A stretch of DNA of 64,000 nt from Mesorhizobium sp. WSM3859 (GCF_002295065.1 NZ_NSGG01000005.1:248001-312000); one strand, 5' to 3'; shown: positions 25,130-38,417, counted from the first letter of the stretch. Numbers and translations: made by a program. The notes: generated by a model not told the origin, from the sequence alone.

Positions 25130-26438
25130 TCAGCGGGTCGGACGAAACTTGGTCAGCAACTGCGTGCCCTTTGCAACAACGCTTCGCCACCCCAACGGGG
25201 TGATCTTGATGTCGCCCATGCCGATGCCGGTGCGCTGTCCTGCCGGCCGCTGCAACTTGTTGAGACGGAGCTCGAGGACAGTATGATTGTCCTTTCGCAG
25301 CTTCGCTTCAAACGTCGCTTCCGCTCGCCACAGGGTTGCCTTGTTGGCGCACAGCGGAAATTCTTGCAGCAATTGGTTGGCCATCTACGGAAAGTGTGAG
25401 CCTGGCCAGCGCGTTGGGCAGAGGATGCCAGAGATCCAGGCTGATCCGGGCCCTGCCGGCATATGCAAACGGCACGAGCAGCTTTGGCCGCGGGTTGCTG
25501 CCCACCCAGCGCATGCGCTCGTCGTCGCCTGCCTGGAACGGGCACCAGTCGAGCGCTTTTGGAGAATTGTCCGGCTTGATGATCTCGTCATGCCGCAGAG
25601 CGCGCAAATCCGGTCGCACGATGCCCTTGTTCGTCGCGTTCTGAGTGGCAAGCTGACCGATTTCATACTGCTCGTAGTCGGGATAAGTGACGATCATGAA
25701 AGCACCGGCGGCCTTCGCCTTGACCAGTTCCGACGCGAGATAGCCATCATATCCGGGCAGCAGCATGCGCCGAGCCATTCGTTCCTGCTCGTCCGAAGCG
25801 TGGCTGATGTAACTCAGATAGCGGTGACCAGCCGCAAATTTCTGCACGGTGATGCGTTGTGTCGAGACAAACGTCATCCCGGACCTAGCCGCCCGCAGCA
25901 GGAAATCCGCGTCGACGGGCGGAGCGATCTCCCCGGGGGCGCGCCATTTTCCCATTCGATCGGTGACGTCGCGTCGGTGGCCGAAACTCGAAGGCGGGAA
26001 GAAGTGTTTTAAAGCGGCGTCCGGTTCGCCGAATATGCCGGTCACCAGTCGAAAATTGCTTCCTCTAGGGCCATGAAAGAGCGCGCCGCCGACGGCAAAA
26101 TCCAGTTGTGGGTCTCGCTCGAAAAGACCCGCCAGGGCCTGGAGGTGGTCCAGCGCCCATATGTCGTCATGCCCCAGATAGGCAATGTGTTGCCCACGCG
26201 ACATCTCGATGCCCGCGTTGTTGGGGAAGGATTGGCTGCCACCTCGCTCGGGCAGATTCAGCCAGCGGATTTGAGGAGATGCCAGCGCCCTCACGACATT
26301 TTCGGTCTCGTCCGTGCAGCAATCGCCCACAACCAAAAGTTCGAAGTCCTGGCAGGTCTGGCGCAGCACCGAATGGATCGACGGCAGTATGTGCCTACCG
26401 CGATCGTAGGTGGCCATGATGACGGAAAACAGCGGCAC
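25130..26438 (-). pseudogene. Family 2 glycosyltransferase, frameshifted near the C-terminus
   Basis: From a GTG at 26438 the frame encodes a GT-A glycosyltransferase. The start is VPLFSVIMATYDRGRHILPSI, then ELLVVGDCCTDET and the DxD-like GHDDIW near residue 95. It continues with a long C-terminal half to a stop at 25308. A second frame, 25130 to about 25370, carries what reads as the rest of the C-terminal domain (KATLWRAEATFEAKLRKDN and on). The total of 1309 bases is not a multiple of three, so one frameshift between about 25330 and 25380 is inferred. It follows the epimerase gene by 2 bases. The catalytic domain is intact, so a shortened product could still be active. Confidence 0.7.
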
Positions 26439-26440
26439 GT

Positions 26441-26971
26441 TTATTCGAAGCGATATGGAATGCTGGGATGATCGAAACGTATGCGCGATTTGTCGGGATT
26501 TTCGGGATCGTAGACATTCGTCGGCATGTTGACGAATGTCGCCGTGCTCTTGCCCCTGTTCTGAACGCCGTGAACGACATAGGGCGGAATGGTCAGCAAC
26601 GCCTTGTTTGCCGACCCGAAATCAAAAACATCGAGCTTTTCGTATGTCGGGCTGTCCGTGCGCAGATCGTAAAGGACAACTCTTATGTCGCCGTTGGTGT
26701 AAGCGAGTCGGTCGAACTGTCGCCTGTGATAGACCCATGCCCTGATGGATCCCGGCTCGGCCGATACCAGATATATATGCGGTGGCGGAGCGACGGGCTG
26801 CAACAGCGACGACATGAGGACAGTGAGGTCGCCGCGCTTGTCGGCACGTGTGATCAACCGTTGAATCCGGACGCCGGCTATGAGATCGCCGCTGGGAATG
26901 TCCTCCAGCAAAGGAATGTCGTCGCGCCATGGTTTGTCATCGACGAAATCGTCAAGCGACAACGTTTGCAT
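26441..26971 (-). CDS. RmlC-like cupin, dTDP-4-dehydrorhamnose 3,5-epimerase family
   Basis: 176 residues with a double-stranded beta-helix pattern and the late IPPYVVHGVQN motif of RmlC-type epimerases. The early RG-H region is altered (SIRAWVYHRRQFDRL), so the exact sugar substrate is uncertain. A GGAGAAG site precedes the ATG. It is two bases upstream of the family 2 glycosyltransferase and forms a small surface-polysaccharide unit with it, inserted between trpS and murJ. Confidence 0.85.
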   Translation of the reverse strand: MQTLSLDDFVDDKPWRDDIPLLEDIPSGDLIAGVRIQRLITRADKRGDLTVLMSSLLQPVAPPPHIYLVSAEPGSIRAWVYHRRQFDRLAYTNGDIRVVLYDLRTDSPTYEKLDVFDFGSANKALLTIPPYVVHGVQNRGKSTATFVNMPTNVYDPENPDKSRIRFDHPSIPYRFE

Positions 26972-27066
26972 TCAACTCTTCTCCAACAGACTCGCTGAAG
27001 GGGGTAATACACGAGCGTTGTCGGCTGAACAATTTGCGTAGAGGACGGGTTCAGTCCCCATAGCGC

Positions 27067-28638
27067 CTAGCTGTTACGGCTTCGCCCGATATTCCGCCGG
27101 ATCATGCCGAAATCGGCGCCGCCGGTGCCGAAGGCGGCGATGAAGTAGAGCGCCGCACCCCCGCCGACCAGCGCGAACAGCGTCGTCGCCTTCACCACCA
27201 GCGGCGAGCCGGAACCGAGCCTGGCGGCGAAGTAGTGCTCGGCGAAATAAAGGGCGGTCGCCATGATCACCGCCGACAGCACCAGTCGTGGAATCCGCTT
27301 CAAGAGCGGGATGTCGCGGCCCCAATGTCCCCGCCTGATCAGCATGCCGAGCAGCATCAGCGCGTTGACCCAGCCGGCTATCGCCGAAGCGACCGCGATG
27401 CCCGGCGCGCCCATCGAGGGAAAAAGCGTCAGCGCCGTGGCGACGTTCACGCCGACCGAAATGGCTGCGAAGATCATCGGCGTGCGCGTGTCCTCGCGCG
27501 CGAAATAGCCTGGTGTGAAGGCCTTGATCAGCACGAAGGCCGGCAGGCCGAGGCCGAAGATCGCCAGGATCGAGGCGACGATCGGCGTCGAGTGGTTGGC
27601 GGCAAACGCCCCGCGCTCATAGACCAGCCGCACGATCGGTTCCGACATCACCCAGAGCGCCGCCGCCGCCGGCAGCGTCATGAACAGGGTGAACTCGACC
27701 GAGCGGTTCTGCAGGTTCGCGGCCTCGACCAGATTGCCCGATTTCAGCGCCCGCGACAGTTCCGGCAGAAGCACGATGGCGACGGCCACGCCGACGACGC
27801 CGAGAGGCAATTGATAGATGCGGTCGGCATAGGCGAGCGACGACACGGCGCTGTTCTGCGCCGAGGCGATCGCCGTGCCGATCAACTGGTTGATCTGGGT
27901 GATGCCGCCGGTGATCGCCGCCGGCAGCGCCAGGATCAGCAGCCGCTTGACGTTCGGCGTCATTTTCGGACGGCGAAAGCCGATCGAGATGCCGGCATGG
28001 CGCACCGCGATCCAGACGATCGCGAGCTGCACGATGCCCGCCGCCAGCACGCCCCAGGACAGGCCGAAGCCGACATCATGCGCGTCCAGCCCATGATACC
28101 AGGCATAGGCGAGCACGCCGATCAGGATGATGTTGAGGAAGGCGGGCGCGATCGCCGCCGCGAAATAGCGGCGCAGCGAGTTCAGCATGCCCGCCATCAT
28201 GGCGCCGAGCGACATGCAGATCAGGTACGGGAACATGATCGTCGCGAGCGTGACGGTCGTCTCGAACTTGCCCGGAATGTCGGCGAAGCCCGGCGCCACC
28301 AGGTAGCGCACGATCAGCGGCATCGCCAGTTCCATGGCAATGGTGAGCGCCAGCAGCGCCGAAAACAGCACGCCGAACACTTCCTCCGAAAAGCGCTTGG
28401 CGCCTTCGTTGCCGTGCGTCTCGATCTCCTTGGCGAAGAGCGGCACGAAAGCGGCGTTGAACGCGCCCTCGGCGAACAACCGGCGGAAGGTGTTGGGAAA
28501 CTGGAAGGCGGCGTTGAAGGCGTCAGCGACCGGCCCGGTGCCGAGCGCGGCCGCCATCAGCATCTCGCGGCCGAAACCCAAGGCGCGGCTCATCAGCGTG
28601 CCGGAAGCGACGGTGGCGAATTTCTTGACGAGGCTCAT
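27067..28638 (-). CDS. murJ: Lipid II flippase MurJ
   Basis: 523 residues with about 14 membrane helices and the MviN/MurJ start MSLVKKFATVASGTLMSRALGFGREML. The family's arginines (FRRLFAEGAFNAAF) are intact. It moves lipid II across the inner membrane for peptidoglycan synthesis. It starts 40 bases after the glnD stop on the same strand, a common rhizobial order. Confidence 0.96.
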   Translation of the reverse strand: MSLVKKFATVASGTLMSRALGFGREMLMAAALGTGPVADAFNAAFQFPNTFRRLFAEGAFNAAFVPLFAKEIETHGNEGAKRFSEEVFGVLFSALLALTIAMELAMPLIVRYLVAPGFADIPGKFETTVTLATIMFPYLICMSLGAMMAGMLNSLRRYFAAAIAPAFLNIILIGVLAYAWYHGLDAHDVGFGLSWGVLAAGIVQLAIVWIAVRHAGISIGFRRPKMTPNVKRLLILALPAAITGGITQINQLIGTAIASAQNSAVSSLAYADRIYQLPLGVVGVAVAIVLLPELSRALKSGNLVEAANLQNRSVEFTLFMTLPAAAALWVMSEPIVRLVYERGAFAANHSTPIVASILAIFGLGLPAFVLIKAFTPGYFAREDTRTPMIFAAISVGVNVATALTLFPSMGAPGIAVASAIAGWVNALMLLGMLIRRGHWGRDIPLLKRIPRLVLSAVIMATALYFAEHYFAARLGSGSPLVVKATTLFALVGGGAALYFIAAFGTGGADFGMIRRNIGRSRNS

Positions 28639-28678
28639 GCCGGGAAGGACTGCCAGGGAAATTGCGTCAAATGGATGG

Positions 28679-31480
28679 TCACTCGGCCGCCACCTTGGCC
28701 TTGCCGTTGCGTTCCGACGAACTGCCTTCCAGCGTATCGATCAGCCGCTTGTGGATGGTGGCCGTGCGCGTCGGGCTGTCGATCTTCTGTCCGGTCAGGT
28801 CGGTGACGTAGAACGTGTCGATGACCTTTTCGCCGAAGGTGGTGATATGCGCCGAGGCGATGTCTAGCGACAGGTCGGAGATCGTGCCGGTGATCTCGGA
28901 GAGCAGGCCTGGCCGGTCCAGCCCCTCGACCTCGATCACCGAGAAACGGTTGGACAGCGTGTTGCGGATTTCGGCGCGGGGCGGAATCCTGAATACCTTG
29001 GCGCCGCGCTTCGGCTTGGTGCGCTTCTCGATCATTTCGGGCAGCCAGCTCTTGCCGGACAGCACGTCCTCGATCAGCCGGCCGACCCGCTCCGCGCGGC
29101 GGCGCTCGTCCTCGTCGAGATCGAACTCCCGCGAGATCAGGATGGTGTCCAGCGCCCGTCCGTCCGAGGTGGTGAAGATCTGCGCGTCGACGATGTTGCC
29201 GCCGGCCGCAGCACATGCCCCGGCGATGATCGAAAGCAGGCGCGGATGGTCCGGCGCCAGCACGGTGATCTCCGTCACCGCCTCGAATTCATGCGTCTTG
29301 ACCATGGTCGCGAGCTTCTTGCCCGCCGCATCCGCCTCACGGATGAATTCGGCGTGTCGCAGCTGGTCTTTGAGGTCGACCGTCAGCAGATAGTTCTCAT
29401 AGTGCTGCGCGACATAGCGCTTGCGCTCCTTGGCCGGCCAGGCCGAGAGCGCCTCGGCCAGCCGCTCGCGCGCGGCGGCGGTGCGTTGCGCACGCGACAC
29501 TTCCGAGAAGCCGCCGGTCAGCAGCAGCTCGGTCTCGTAATAGAGCGTGCGCAGCAACTGCCCCTTCCAGCCGTTCCACACACCCGGCCCGACGCCGCGT
29601 ATGTCGCAGACAGTGAGGACCAGAAGCAGCTTCAGCCGCTCGACCGACTGCACGATCGAGGCGAAATCCTCGGTTGTCTTGCGGTCGTTGAGGTCGCGCG
29701 TCTGCGCCGTCATCGACATGACGAGATGGTTCTCGACCAGCCAGGCGACCGTCGCGGTATCGGCCGCCGACAGCCCCATATGCGGACAGATGCGCCGCGC
29801 GATCCTGGCGCCAGCCTCCGAATGATCCTCCGGCCGACCCTTGGCGATGTCGTGCAGCAGCACCGCGACATAAAGCGCCTCGCGGCTCTTCTTCAGCCCC
29901 GGCATCAGCGAATGCGCCAGCGGGTGGATCTTCTCGCCATCGCCGCGCTCGATCTCGGCCAGCACGCCGATGCAGCGGATCAGGTGCTCGTCCACCGTGT
30001 AGTGGTGGTACATCGAGAACTGCATCATGGCGACGATCTTGCCGAAGTCGGGGATCAGCCTGCCGAGCAGCCCGGCCTCGTTCATGCGCCTGAGATTGAG
30101 CTCGGCGTTGCGGTCCGAGGTCAATATGTCGAGGAACAGTCGGTTGGCCTCTTCGTCGCGCCGGAGCGACTTGTTGACCAGGCCGAGCGAGCGGGTGAGC
30201 AGCTTCAGCGCGTCGGGATGGAACTCCAGCCCATGCTTGTCGGCGAACCAGAACAACCTCAGCAGGTTGACCGGGTCGCGTTCGAACACGCCATCGTCGG
30301 CGATGTTGATGCGGTGGTTGTCGACAATGAAATCGGACGTGCCGGCAAGCTTGCGCTTGCGCCGCTGGAAGGTGAGGAAGATGCGGTTGAAGCCCGGCAC
30401 ATGCTTGGCCTGTTCTTCCTCGAGCGCCGCGCAGAAGATGCGGGTGAGGTCGCCGACATCCTTGGCGACGAGGAAATAGTGCTTCATGAAGCGCTCGACC
30501 GCCGACAGGCCGGGATGCGTCGTGTAGCCCAGACGTTCGGCGATCTCGCGCTGGATGTCGAAATGCAGCCGCTCCTCCGCCTTGCCGGTAAGGAAGTGCA
30601 TGTGACAGCGCACCGCCCACAGGAAGTCCTCCGCCTTCTGGAACTCGCGGTATTCGGCTTCGGTGAAGACGCCTTTCTCGACCAGTTCCTCGCCGGTGCG
30701 CACGCGGTAGAAATATTTGCCGATCCAAAACAGCGTCTGCAGGTCGCGCAGGCCGCCCTTGCCGTCCTTGACGTTGGGCTCGACCAGGTAGCGGCTTTCG
30801 CCGGCCTTGGCATGCCGCTCGTCGCGCTCGGCAAGCTTGGCCTGCACATATTCCGGCCCGGTCGTGCGCACCACCTCGTGGTCGAAGCGGGTGAGCAGTT
30901 CTTCATAGAGCTTTTGTTCACCCCACAGGAAACGGGCCTCGAGGATCGAGGTGCGGATGGTGATGTCGCTGCGCGACAGCCGCAGGCATTCCTCGATGTT
31001 GCGAGTGGCGTGGCCGACCTTCAGCCCCAGGTCCCACAGCATGTAGAGCATGTACTCCACGATCTGCTCGCCCCATGGCGTCTGCTTGTAGGGCAGCAGG
31101 AACAGGAGATCGATATCGGAGCCCGGCGCCAGCGTGCCGCGGCCGTAGCCGCCGACCGCCACGACCGCCATGCGCTCGGCCACTGAACGGTTCTTGACCC
31201 GGTAGACATGGGTGGCGGCGAAATCATAGAGCGCCCGGATCAGCTCATCCATCAGATGCGAGATTCGCTCGGCGCAGGCATTGCCGCCGCCATCCTCCTT
31301 GAGCATGGCCTCGGCGATCTTGCGCCCCTCCGCCAGCCTGGCTTTGAGCAATTGGAGGACAGCAGTGCGAACCGCCGGTCCCGAACCGTCGCCGGCGCTT
31401 GCCGACGTCAGCGCGGTCAGGTCGCGGCGCAAAGTGTCGCCATCGATGATTTCGTTGAGTTTCAAGGAGATCTTTGCCAT
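28679..31480 (-). CDS. glnD: Bifunctional uridylyltransferase/uridylyl-removing enzyme GlnD
   Basis: 933 residues from the ATG at 31480; an upstream extension of 27 residues is not conserved in character. Domains in order: nucleotidyltransferase with [17 protein letters not shown] (near 120), helical GlnD region, HD hydrolase with [14 protein letters not shown], and two C-terminal ACT domains that sense glutamine. It uridylylates PII proteins according to nitrogen status. Its start is 10 bases after the stop of a family 25 glycosyltransferase, and its ribosome site is weak. Confidence 0.97.
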   Translation of the reverse strand: MAKISLKLNEIIDGDTLRRDLTALTSASAGDGSGPAVRTAVLQLLKARLAEGRKIAEAMLKEDGGGNACAERISHLMDELIRALYDFAATHVYRVKNRSVAERMAVVAVGGYGRGTLAPGSDIDLLFLLPYKQTPWGEQIVEYMLYMLWDLGLKVGHATRNIEECLRLSRSDITIRTSILEARFLWGEQKLYEELLTRFDHEVVRTTGPEYVQAKLAERDERHAKAGESRYLVEPNVKDGKGGLRDLQTLFWIGKYFYRVRTGEELVEKGVFTEAEYREFQKAEDFLWAVRCHMHFLTGKAEERLHFDIQREIAERLGYTTHPGLSAVERFMKHYFLVAKDVGDLTRIFCAALEEEQAKHVPGFNRIFLTFQRRKRKLAGTSDFIVDNHRINIADDGVFERDPVNLLRLFWFADKHGLEFHPDALKLLTRSLGLVNKSLRRDEEANRLFLDILTSDRNAELNLRRMNEAGLLGRLIPDFGKIVAMMQFSMYHHYTVDEHLIRCIGVLAEIERGDGEKIHPLAHSLMPGLKKSREALYVAVLLHDIAKGRPEDHSEAGARIARRICPHMGLSAADTATVAWLVENHLVMSMTAQTRDLNDRKTTEDFASIVQSVERLKLLLVLTVCDIRGVGPGVWNGWKGQLLRTLYYETELLLTGGFSEVSRAQRTAAARERLAEALSAWPAKERKRYVAQHYENYLLTVDLKDQLRHAEFIREADAAGKKLATMVKTHEFEAVTEITVLAPDHPRLLSIIAGACAAAGGNIVDAQIFTTSDGRALDTILISREFDLDEDERRRAERVGRLIEDVLSGKSWLPEMIEKRTKPKRGAKVFRIPPRAEIRNTLSNRFSVIEVEGLDRPGLLSEITGTISDLSLDIASAHITTFGEKVIDTFYVTDLTGQKIDSPTRTATIHKRLIDTLEGSSSERNGKAKVAAE

Positions 31481-31490
31481 TCGGCGGCGT

Positions 31491-32342
31491 CTATAGCGCG
31501 TTTTCGCGGCGCTGTGTATGGGGCCGGCGGATGCGCTTCCCGCCATGGGCCAAAGGCACAATCATCCACCGCCGCAACCGACATGAATCCGCGATTTGCA
31601 GCGATAGCCGCCGAACCTCGCGGCGGACCTTGTCGTACACGGCTGCCCTTGGCTTTTGACGAACCTCCCTGAGGGCATGCTGCTCCTGGCGATCCTGCTT
31701 GAGCAGGCTTGGGAATCTGACCCTTTCCCGCCCGAGGAATTGCTCCTGCGCGCAGAGCGCCGGCCACAGCTGGTAGACCACCTTGCCGGATGACGTCTCG
31801 AGCTCCGGGTTGAACAGCACATGGTCGACGGGGAAGCGAATTTCCCGCGTCGCCTCCAGAAGAGCGCCGGCGGCTTTCTTCGACACGACGTAGCCGGCGC
31901 TGCCCATATGAACGTCGTACAGCTTTCTTGCCGAGAAGCCATGGCCGGCAGAAACCGTGTTCAGTCCGACGACAGTTCTGTGGAAGAACGTCTCGAGCTT
32001 GACGATATCGGCGTCTGCCGGAATCCATCTCCGGTCAGCCAGCAGCGGGCCGGTTTTTTCCGAAAGCACCACGTCGTCCTCGAAGATCGCGACAAAGGCG
32101 TCGTCGCCGGCCGCGATGGCGGACCAGCAGATCCTGTGGCTTAACAGGCACGCGATCTCGCCATCCGTCAGCCGTGTCCGTGAGACCGGCCTCTTGCCCA
32201 TCGGCATCGAAGCCAGGTCTGGCCGGGCCAGCGCGTCCACCGCGGCGACACGCTCGAAAGTCATGCCGGCTCGCTCGAATTCGGCTGTCACATGCGCCAG
32301 CCTGTCGGTGGAGCGGTCGAGATTTATGACGAGGCATTTCAT
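31491..32342 (-). CDS. Family 25 glycosyltransferase (LPS/lipooligosaccharide type)
   Basis: 283 residues. The start [18 protein letters not shown] and the acidic [10 protein letters not shown] motif define GT25 enzymes, which add galactose or similar residues to lipooligosaccharide. The last 60 residues are very basic. It is directly upstream of glnD (10 bases), so glnD may be read partly from its promoter. Start at 32342; the frame continues upstream into copA's leader without gene-like content. Confidence 0.88.
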   Translation of the reverse strand: MKCLVINLDRSTDRLAHVTAEFERAGMTFERVAAVDALARPDLASMPMGKRPVSRTRLTDGEIACLLSHRICWSAIAAGDDAFVAIFEDDVVLSEKTGPLLADRRWIPADADIVKLETFFHRTVVGLNTVSAGHGFSARKLYDVHMGSAGYVVSKKAAGALLEATREIRFPVDHVLFNPELETSSGKVVYQLWPALCAQEQFLGRERVRFPSLLKQDRQEQHALREVRQKPRAAVYDKVRREVRRLSLQIADSCRLRRWMIVPLAHGGKRIRRPHTQRRENAL

Positions 32343-32478
32343 CGGGTGCGGTTCGCTGAGCTCAAAACGGCGGCGTGCATAGCATGGCCGCCGTGTTTGG
32401 CGCGCGCTAATTCTGGGGAGGATGCTTCCAGTCTGCCGTGGCGCGGCGCAACAGGCAAAAAATCGCGAGGGTCGCCCC

Positions 32479-32509
32479 TTGACCTTCCAGTTGCTGGAAG
32501 GACTACCTC
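32479..32509 (+). promoter_or_regulatory. CueR/HmrR-type copper promoter of copA
   Basis: A -35 box TTGACC (32479-32484) overlaps a perfect inverted repeat, CCTTCCAG TTG CTGGAAGG (32483-32501). A -10 box, TACCTC (32504-32509), lies 19 bases from the -35. The over-long spacer with a dyad centred between the boxes is the diagnostic layout of MerR-family copper promoters. The copA ATG follows 32 bases later. Confidence 0.85.
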
Positions 32510-32541
32510 CGCCACAATTCGAGAATTCCGAGGCATTGCTG

Positions 32542-35046
<2,505 letters not shown>

Positions 35047-35088
35047 ACGAAGCCCCCAGATACGGACCTCAACCACAAGGAGACCTGA

Positions 35089-35478
35089 ATGACCCTGGCC
35101 AAGAAAATCGTGCTGCTTTTGATGGCGGCGGGAATGCTGATTGCCGTTTTCCTCGAAAGCGTTCCGGCCTCGTCGGAGGAGATGAAGCACGACATGTCCA
35201 AGATGGCCATGGGCGCCCAGAGCCCGGCCACGGCGGGCTATGAGGCGGCGATGAAGAAGATGCACAAGGACATGATGATCAAATACACCGGCAATGCCGA
35301 TGTCGATTTCGTCCGCGGCATGATCCCGCATCATCAGGGCGCCATCGACATGGCCAAGGTGGTGATCGCCAACGGCAAGGATCCGGAAATCCGCAAGCTC
35401 GCCGAAGGCGTGGTCAAGGCGCAGGAAGCCGAGATCAAGGAAATGAAAGACTGGCTCGCCAAGCACCCGGCGAAGTAG
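35089..35478 (+). CDS. DUF305/CopM-family copper-binding periplasmic protein
   Basis: 129 residues with an N-terminal signal or anchor (about 1-28), a Met/His-rich stretch (EEMKHDMSKMAMG) and the DUF305 core with MIPHHQGAIDMA (His81, His82). Related CopM proteins bind copper in the periplasm. It follows copA after 42 bases with a CAAGGAGACCTG ribosome site, so the two form a copper-resistance operon under the CueR box. Confidence 0.9.
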   Translation: MTLAKKIVLLLMAAGMLIAVFLESVPASSEEMKHDMSKMAMGAQSPATAGYEAAMKKMHKDMMIKYTGNADVDFVRGMIPHHQGAIDMAKVVIANGKDPEIRKLAEGVVKAQEAEIKEMKDWLAKHPAK

Positions 35479-35545
35479 AGCAATTCCAGGAAAAGTGTGT
35501 AGCGGTTTTCCGTCTGGAATTGCGTAGAAACAAATACTTGGAGCG
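35477..35545. repeat. RIME-like palindromic repeat (copy after copM)
   Basis: 69 bases, 64 identical to 23839-23907, beginning inside the copM stop codon. Arms GCAATTCC (35480-35487) and GGAATTGC (35516-35523). It runs into a second dyad, TTGGAGCGGTTC/GAACCGCTCCAA (35538-35549, 35569-35580). Confidence 0.8.
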
Positions 35546-35590
35546 GTTCGGCGGTTCCGCGAAACGCTGAACCGCTCCAACCCGCTCCCG

Positions 35591-35635
35591 GGAAATCCAG
35601 GCGGCCAGGCGGCTTTGGTCTGGATTTCCGGTTTT
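35591..35635 (+). terminator. Probable terminator after the copA-copM operon
   Basis: Arms GGAAATCCAG (35591-35600) and CTGGATTTCC (35620-35629) with a 19-base loop, followed by GGTTTT. The short T run makes this a moderate terminator; the dyad just upstream (35538-35580) may add to it. Confidence 0.55.
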
Positions 35636-35671
35636 GGCTGTGCTGCGATCCGGCCCCACGCGGAGAAAGCC

Positions 35672-36517
35672 ATGCCGTCAACAGTCAGAACCCTAAAGCT
35701 GCCGTCCGGCGAGGCCGTTCCGGTGCTGGGCCAGGGCACCTGGAAAATGGGCGAGGACCGCCGCCGCCACGCCGATGAGGTGGCGGCGCTGAAGCTCGGG
35801 CTCGACCTCGGCATCACGCTCATCGACACCGCCGAAATGTATGCCAGCGGTGGCGCCGAGGAGGTGGTGGCCGACGCGATCGCCGGGCGCCGCGACGAGA
35901 CCTTCCTGGTCTCCAAGGTACTGCCGTCCAACGCCTCGCGCGCCGGCGTGAAGCGCGCCTGCGAGGCCAGCCTGAAACGGCTCGCCACCGACCGCATCGA
36001 TCTCTATCTGCTGCATTGGCCGGGCAGCGTGCCGCTGTCCGAAACCGTCGAGGCCTTCGAAATCTTGAAGAGGGAAGGCAAGATCCGCCACTGGGGCGTC
36101 AGCAATTTCGACACGGACGAGATGGAGGAATTGGTCGGCTTGAAAGGGGGCGGCAATGTCCAGACCAATCAGGTGCTCTACAACCTGTCGCGGCGCGGCC
36201 CCGAGTTCGATCTGGCCCCATGGTGCACGGAGCGCGGCATCCCGCTGATGGCCTATTCGCCGGTGGAGCAGGGCGCGCTCGCCCGCAATGCGCGGCTGGA
36301 GGCCGTTGCTGCCCGGCACAACGCCACTGCGGCGCAGATCGCGCTCGCCTGGGTGATGGCGCAGCCGGGCGTCATCGCCATCCCCAAGGCCGGCCGCCAG
36401 GAGCATGTCCGCCAGAACGCCGCCGCGCTCGACATCAAGCTGACGCCCGAGGATTTCGCCGATCTCGACCGCGCCTTCCCGCCGCCGACGCGCAAGCGCG
36501 GGCTCGAGATGATCTAG
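35672..36517 (+). CDS. Aldo/keto reductase
   Basis: 281 residues forming a TIM barrel with the AKR tetrad: Asp and Tyr in IDTAEMY (near 51-56), Lys in SKVLP (near 80) and His in LLHWPG (near 113). The phosphate-binding [13 protein letters not shown] motif near the C-terminus indicates NADPH use. The ATG has a GGAGAAAG site. It resembles general 2,5-diketo-gluconate-type reductases; the substrate is unknown. An MBL hydrolase follows after 37 bases. Confidence 0.92.
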   Translation: MPSTVRTLKLPSGEAVPVLGQGTWKMGEDRRRHADEVAALKLGLDLGITLIDTAEMYASGGAEEVVADAIAGRRDETFLVSKVLPSNASRAGVKRACEASLKRLATDRIDLYLLHWPGSVPLSETVEAFEILKREGKIRHWGVSNFDTDEMEELVGLKGGGNVQTNQVLYNLSRRGPEFDLAPWCTERGIPLMAYSPVEQGALARNARLEAVAARHNATAAQIALAWVMAQPGVIAIPKAGRQEHVRQNAAALDIKLTPEDFADLDRAFPPPTRKRGLEMI

Positions 36518-36554
36518 CTGAAACCTCACATGTGCGGCTGAAAGAGAGTAAGCG

Positions 36555-37364
36555 GTGGAACGAGTTTCAGACGGGTCCCGTCACGCAACCTACAAAATCG
36601 GCGACATCAAAGTCACCTCGCTGCGCGACGGTTACGTCGACATGCCGGTCAGGCGGATGCGCCAGCCGGGAGACAAGCCTTTCGGCGACGATTTCCCGTC
36701 GCAGGTGCCGCTCTTCGACGGCGCGCTCAGATTGTCGGTCAATGCCTTTGCCATCGACGACAGCCATGAAATCACGCTGATCGACACGGGTTCCTCGAAC
36801 GCCTGGCACCCGACGATGGGGCTTTTGCCGCAGGCGCTGAGCGAGGCGAAGATCGCCATCGACCGGATTCGCACGGTTGCGTTCACCCACACCCATCTCG
36901 ACCATATCCACGGGCTCGTCCGTCCGGATGGGAAGGACGGCTTTCCGCAACTCTCTCGCCTGCTTGTGCCTCGAGCCGAGCTCGACATGTTCCGGTCGGT
37001 AGCGAGGTTGAGCCGCTTCCATGATCGAGCAGAACCGTTGGACCCTGGCCAGCGCCTGAGCGCGAATATCGAGGCGGTCGCGGCGTCGGGCCACGAAATC
37101 GGTCACACATGCTTTCGCGTCACGAGCGGCGGCGAAACATTGTTGGTCTGGGGCGACCTCGTCCATGTGCCGTCGCTCCAGTTCGAGCGGCCGGAGGTCG
37201 CCTGGGAATTCGACGCCGACCAGGAACAGGCGCGGGCGACCCGGCTGCGGATCTTGGCCCTTGCCGCCGACAACGCCTGGTGCGTTGCCGGAGCGCATCT
37301 CGATTCGCCGGGCGTCGGCCGGGTTTCCCGGACCGAAACAGGCTTTCGCTTCCAGCCCTTGTAG
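36555..37364 (+). CDS. MBL-fold metallo-hydrolase
   Basis: 269 residues with the metal motif HTHLDH (His112, His114, Asp116, His117) and later ligands in ASGHEIGHT and WGDLVH, the layout of lactonase-like metallo-beta-lactamase-fold hydrolases. It starts with GTG at 36555, preceded by GAGAG; no ATG gives the full fold. It is probably co-transcribed with the aldo/keto reductase. The substrate is not known. Confidence 0.9.
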   Translation: MERVSDGSRHATYKIGDIKVTSLRDGYVDMPVRRMRQPGDKPFGDDFPSQVPLFDGALRLSVNAFAIDDSHEITLIDTGSSNAWHPTMGLLPQALSEAKIAIDRIRTVAFTHTHLDHIHGLVRPDGKDGFPQLSRLLVPRAELDMFRSVARLSRFHDRAEPLDPGQRLSANIEAVAASGHEIGHTCFRVTSGGETLLVWGDLVHVPSLQFERPEVAWEFDADQEQARATRLRILALAADNAWCVAGAHLDSPGVGRVSRTETGFRFQPL

Positions 37365-37373
37365 CGACCGGCT

Positions 37374-37943
37374 CTAGATCCCGACTGGTAGCCCAAGCCG
37401 CATCCGCAGTCGGCGCAAGGCCCTTGAAAACACATCGAGGTCGTTGGCGGCGCGGGCAAGCGTGAGCGCGCCCTGGATGGCGGCGACGGTTTCCTCGGCC
37501 AGCTCGCTGGCCTCGCCCGGCGTGTGCCCGGATCGCGCCAGCGCATCGGCGAGATGCGTGACCCAGCGGCCGAAATAGTCCCTTATCTGGCCGGCGAAGC
37601 GGTCGCGCGATTCGTCCAGCGCGAAGGCGCCGATCAGGCAAACGCGCCGTCCCGAGCGGAAATAGCTGTCCGTCGCCGCAAGCATATGCTCGATCCCCGC
37701 CGACGGGTCGGAGCTGTCGCGCAGCGGCGCGAAGACATTGTCCTCGAACCAGCCGTCGATATGGGCAATGACGGCTCTCGCCATCTCTTCCTTGCCGCCG
37801 GGAAAGAAGTGGTACAGGCTTCCTTTGCCCAGCCCCGTCGCTTCGCCGATCAGGGCCAGGCTGGCGCCCTCATAGCCATGCTCGCGGAAAACCTCGGCGA
37901 TCATGGCCAGCAGCCCGTCGCGATCGGGCGCGATCCTGCGCAT
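37374..37943 (-). CDS. TetR/AcrR-family repressor (LmrA/YxaF-like)
   Basis: 189 residues. The N-terminal helix-turn-helix is GYEGASLALIGEATGLGKGSLYHFFPGGKEEMA, with the FP-GGKEE variant typical of LmrA/YxaF-like regulators. It is the second gene of an operon with the DUF1348 protein, starting 9 bases after that stop. A 20-bp palindrome at 38454-38473 in the operon promoter is its likely binding site. Confidence 0.92.
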   Translation of the reverse strand: MRRIAPDRDGLLAMIAEVFREHGYEGASLALIGEATGLGKGSLYHFFPGGKEEMARAVIAHIDGWFEDNVFAPLRDSSDPSAGIEHMLAATDSYFRSGRRVCLIGAFALDESRDRFAGQIRDYFGRWVTHLADALARSGHTPGEASELAEETVAAIQGALTLARAANDLDVFSRALRRLRMRLGLPVGI

Positions 37944-37952
37944 TCGCGGGCT

Positions 37953-38417
37953 TTACAGTCCGAGTTCCGAAAGGCCGGGATGGTCGTCGGGCCGGCGGCC
38001 GAGCGGCCAGTGATATTTCCGCTCGTGCTCGGCGATCGGCAGGTCGTTGATGCTCGCCACGCGGCGGCGCATCAGCCCTGCCTCGTCGAACTCCCAGTTC
38101 TCGTTGCCGTAGGAGCGGAACCAGTGGCCGCTGTCGTCGCGCCATTCATAGGCGAAGCGCACCGCGATGCGGTTGGCGTTCCAGGTCCACACCTCCTTGA
38201 TCAGCCGATAGTCGAGCTCGCGCGCCCATTTGCGCTTGAGGAAGCCGACGATCTTGCCGCGGCCCGAGACGAATTCGGCCCGGTTCCGCCAGACGCTGTC
38301 CTCGGTATAGGCGAGCGAAACCCGTTCCGGGTCGCGGCTGTTCCAGGCATCCTCGGCAAGGCGCGCCTTTTGCGCCGCCGTTTCGGCCGTGAAGGGTGGC
38401 AGTGGCGGGCGGCTCAT
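37953..38417 (-). CDS. DUF1348 (NTF2-like) family protein
   Basis: 154 residues of the SnoaL/NTF2-like fold, with [29 protein letters not shown] and [17 protein letters not shown] typical of DUF1348. The fold usually binds small organic molecules or acts as a hydrolase or isomerase; the function here is unknown. It is the first gene of the operon with the TetR repressor, suggesting a role in handling the compound that repressor senses. Confidence 0.9.
   Translation of the reverse strand: MSRPPLPPFTAETAAQKARLAEDAWNSRDPERVSLAYTEDSVWRNRAEFVSGRGKIVGFLKRKWARELDYRLIKEVWTWNANRIAVRFAYEWRDDSGHWFRSYGNENWEFDEAGLMRRRVASINDLPIAEHERKYHWPLGRRPDDHPGLSELGL

Noticed and set aside
29246..31186. 646-codon plus-strand frame opposite glnD
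   Set aside because: glnD on the minus strand has intact nucleotidyltransferase, HD and ACT domains; the plus frame has no recognisable family and shadow-like composition.
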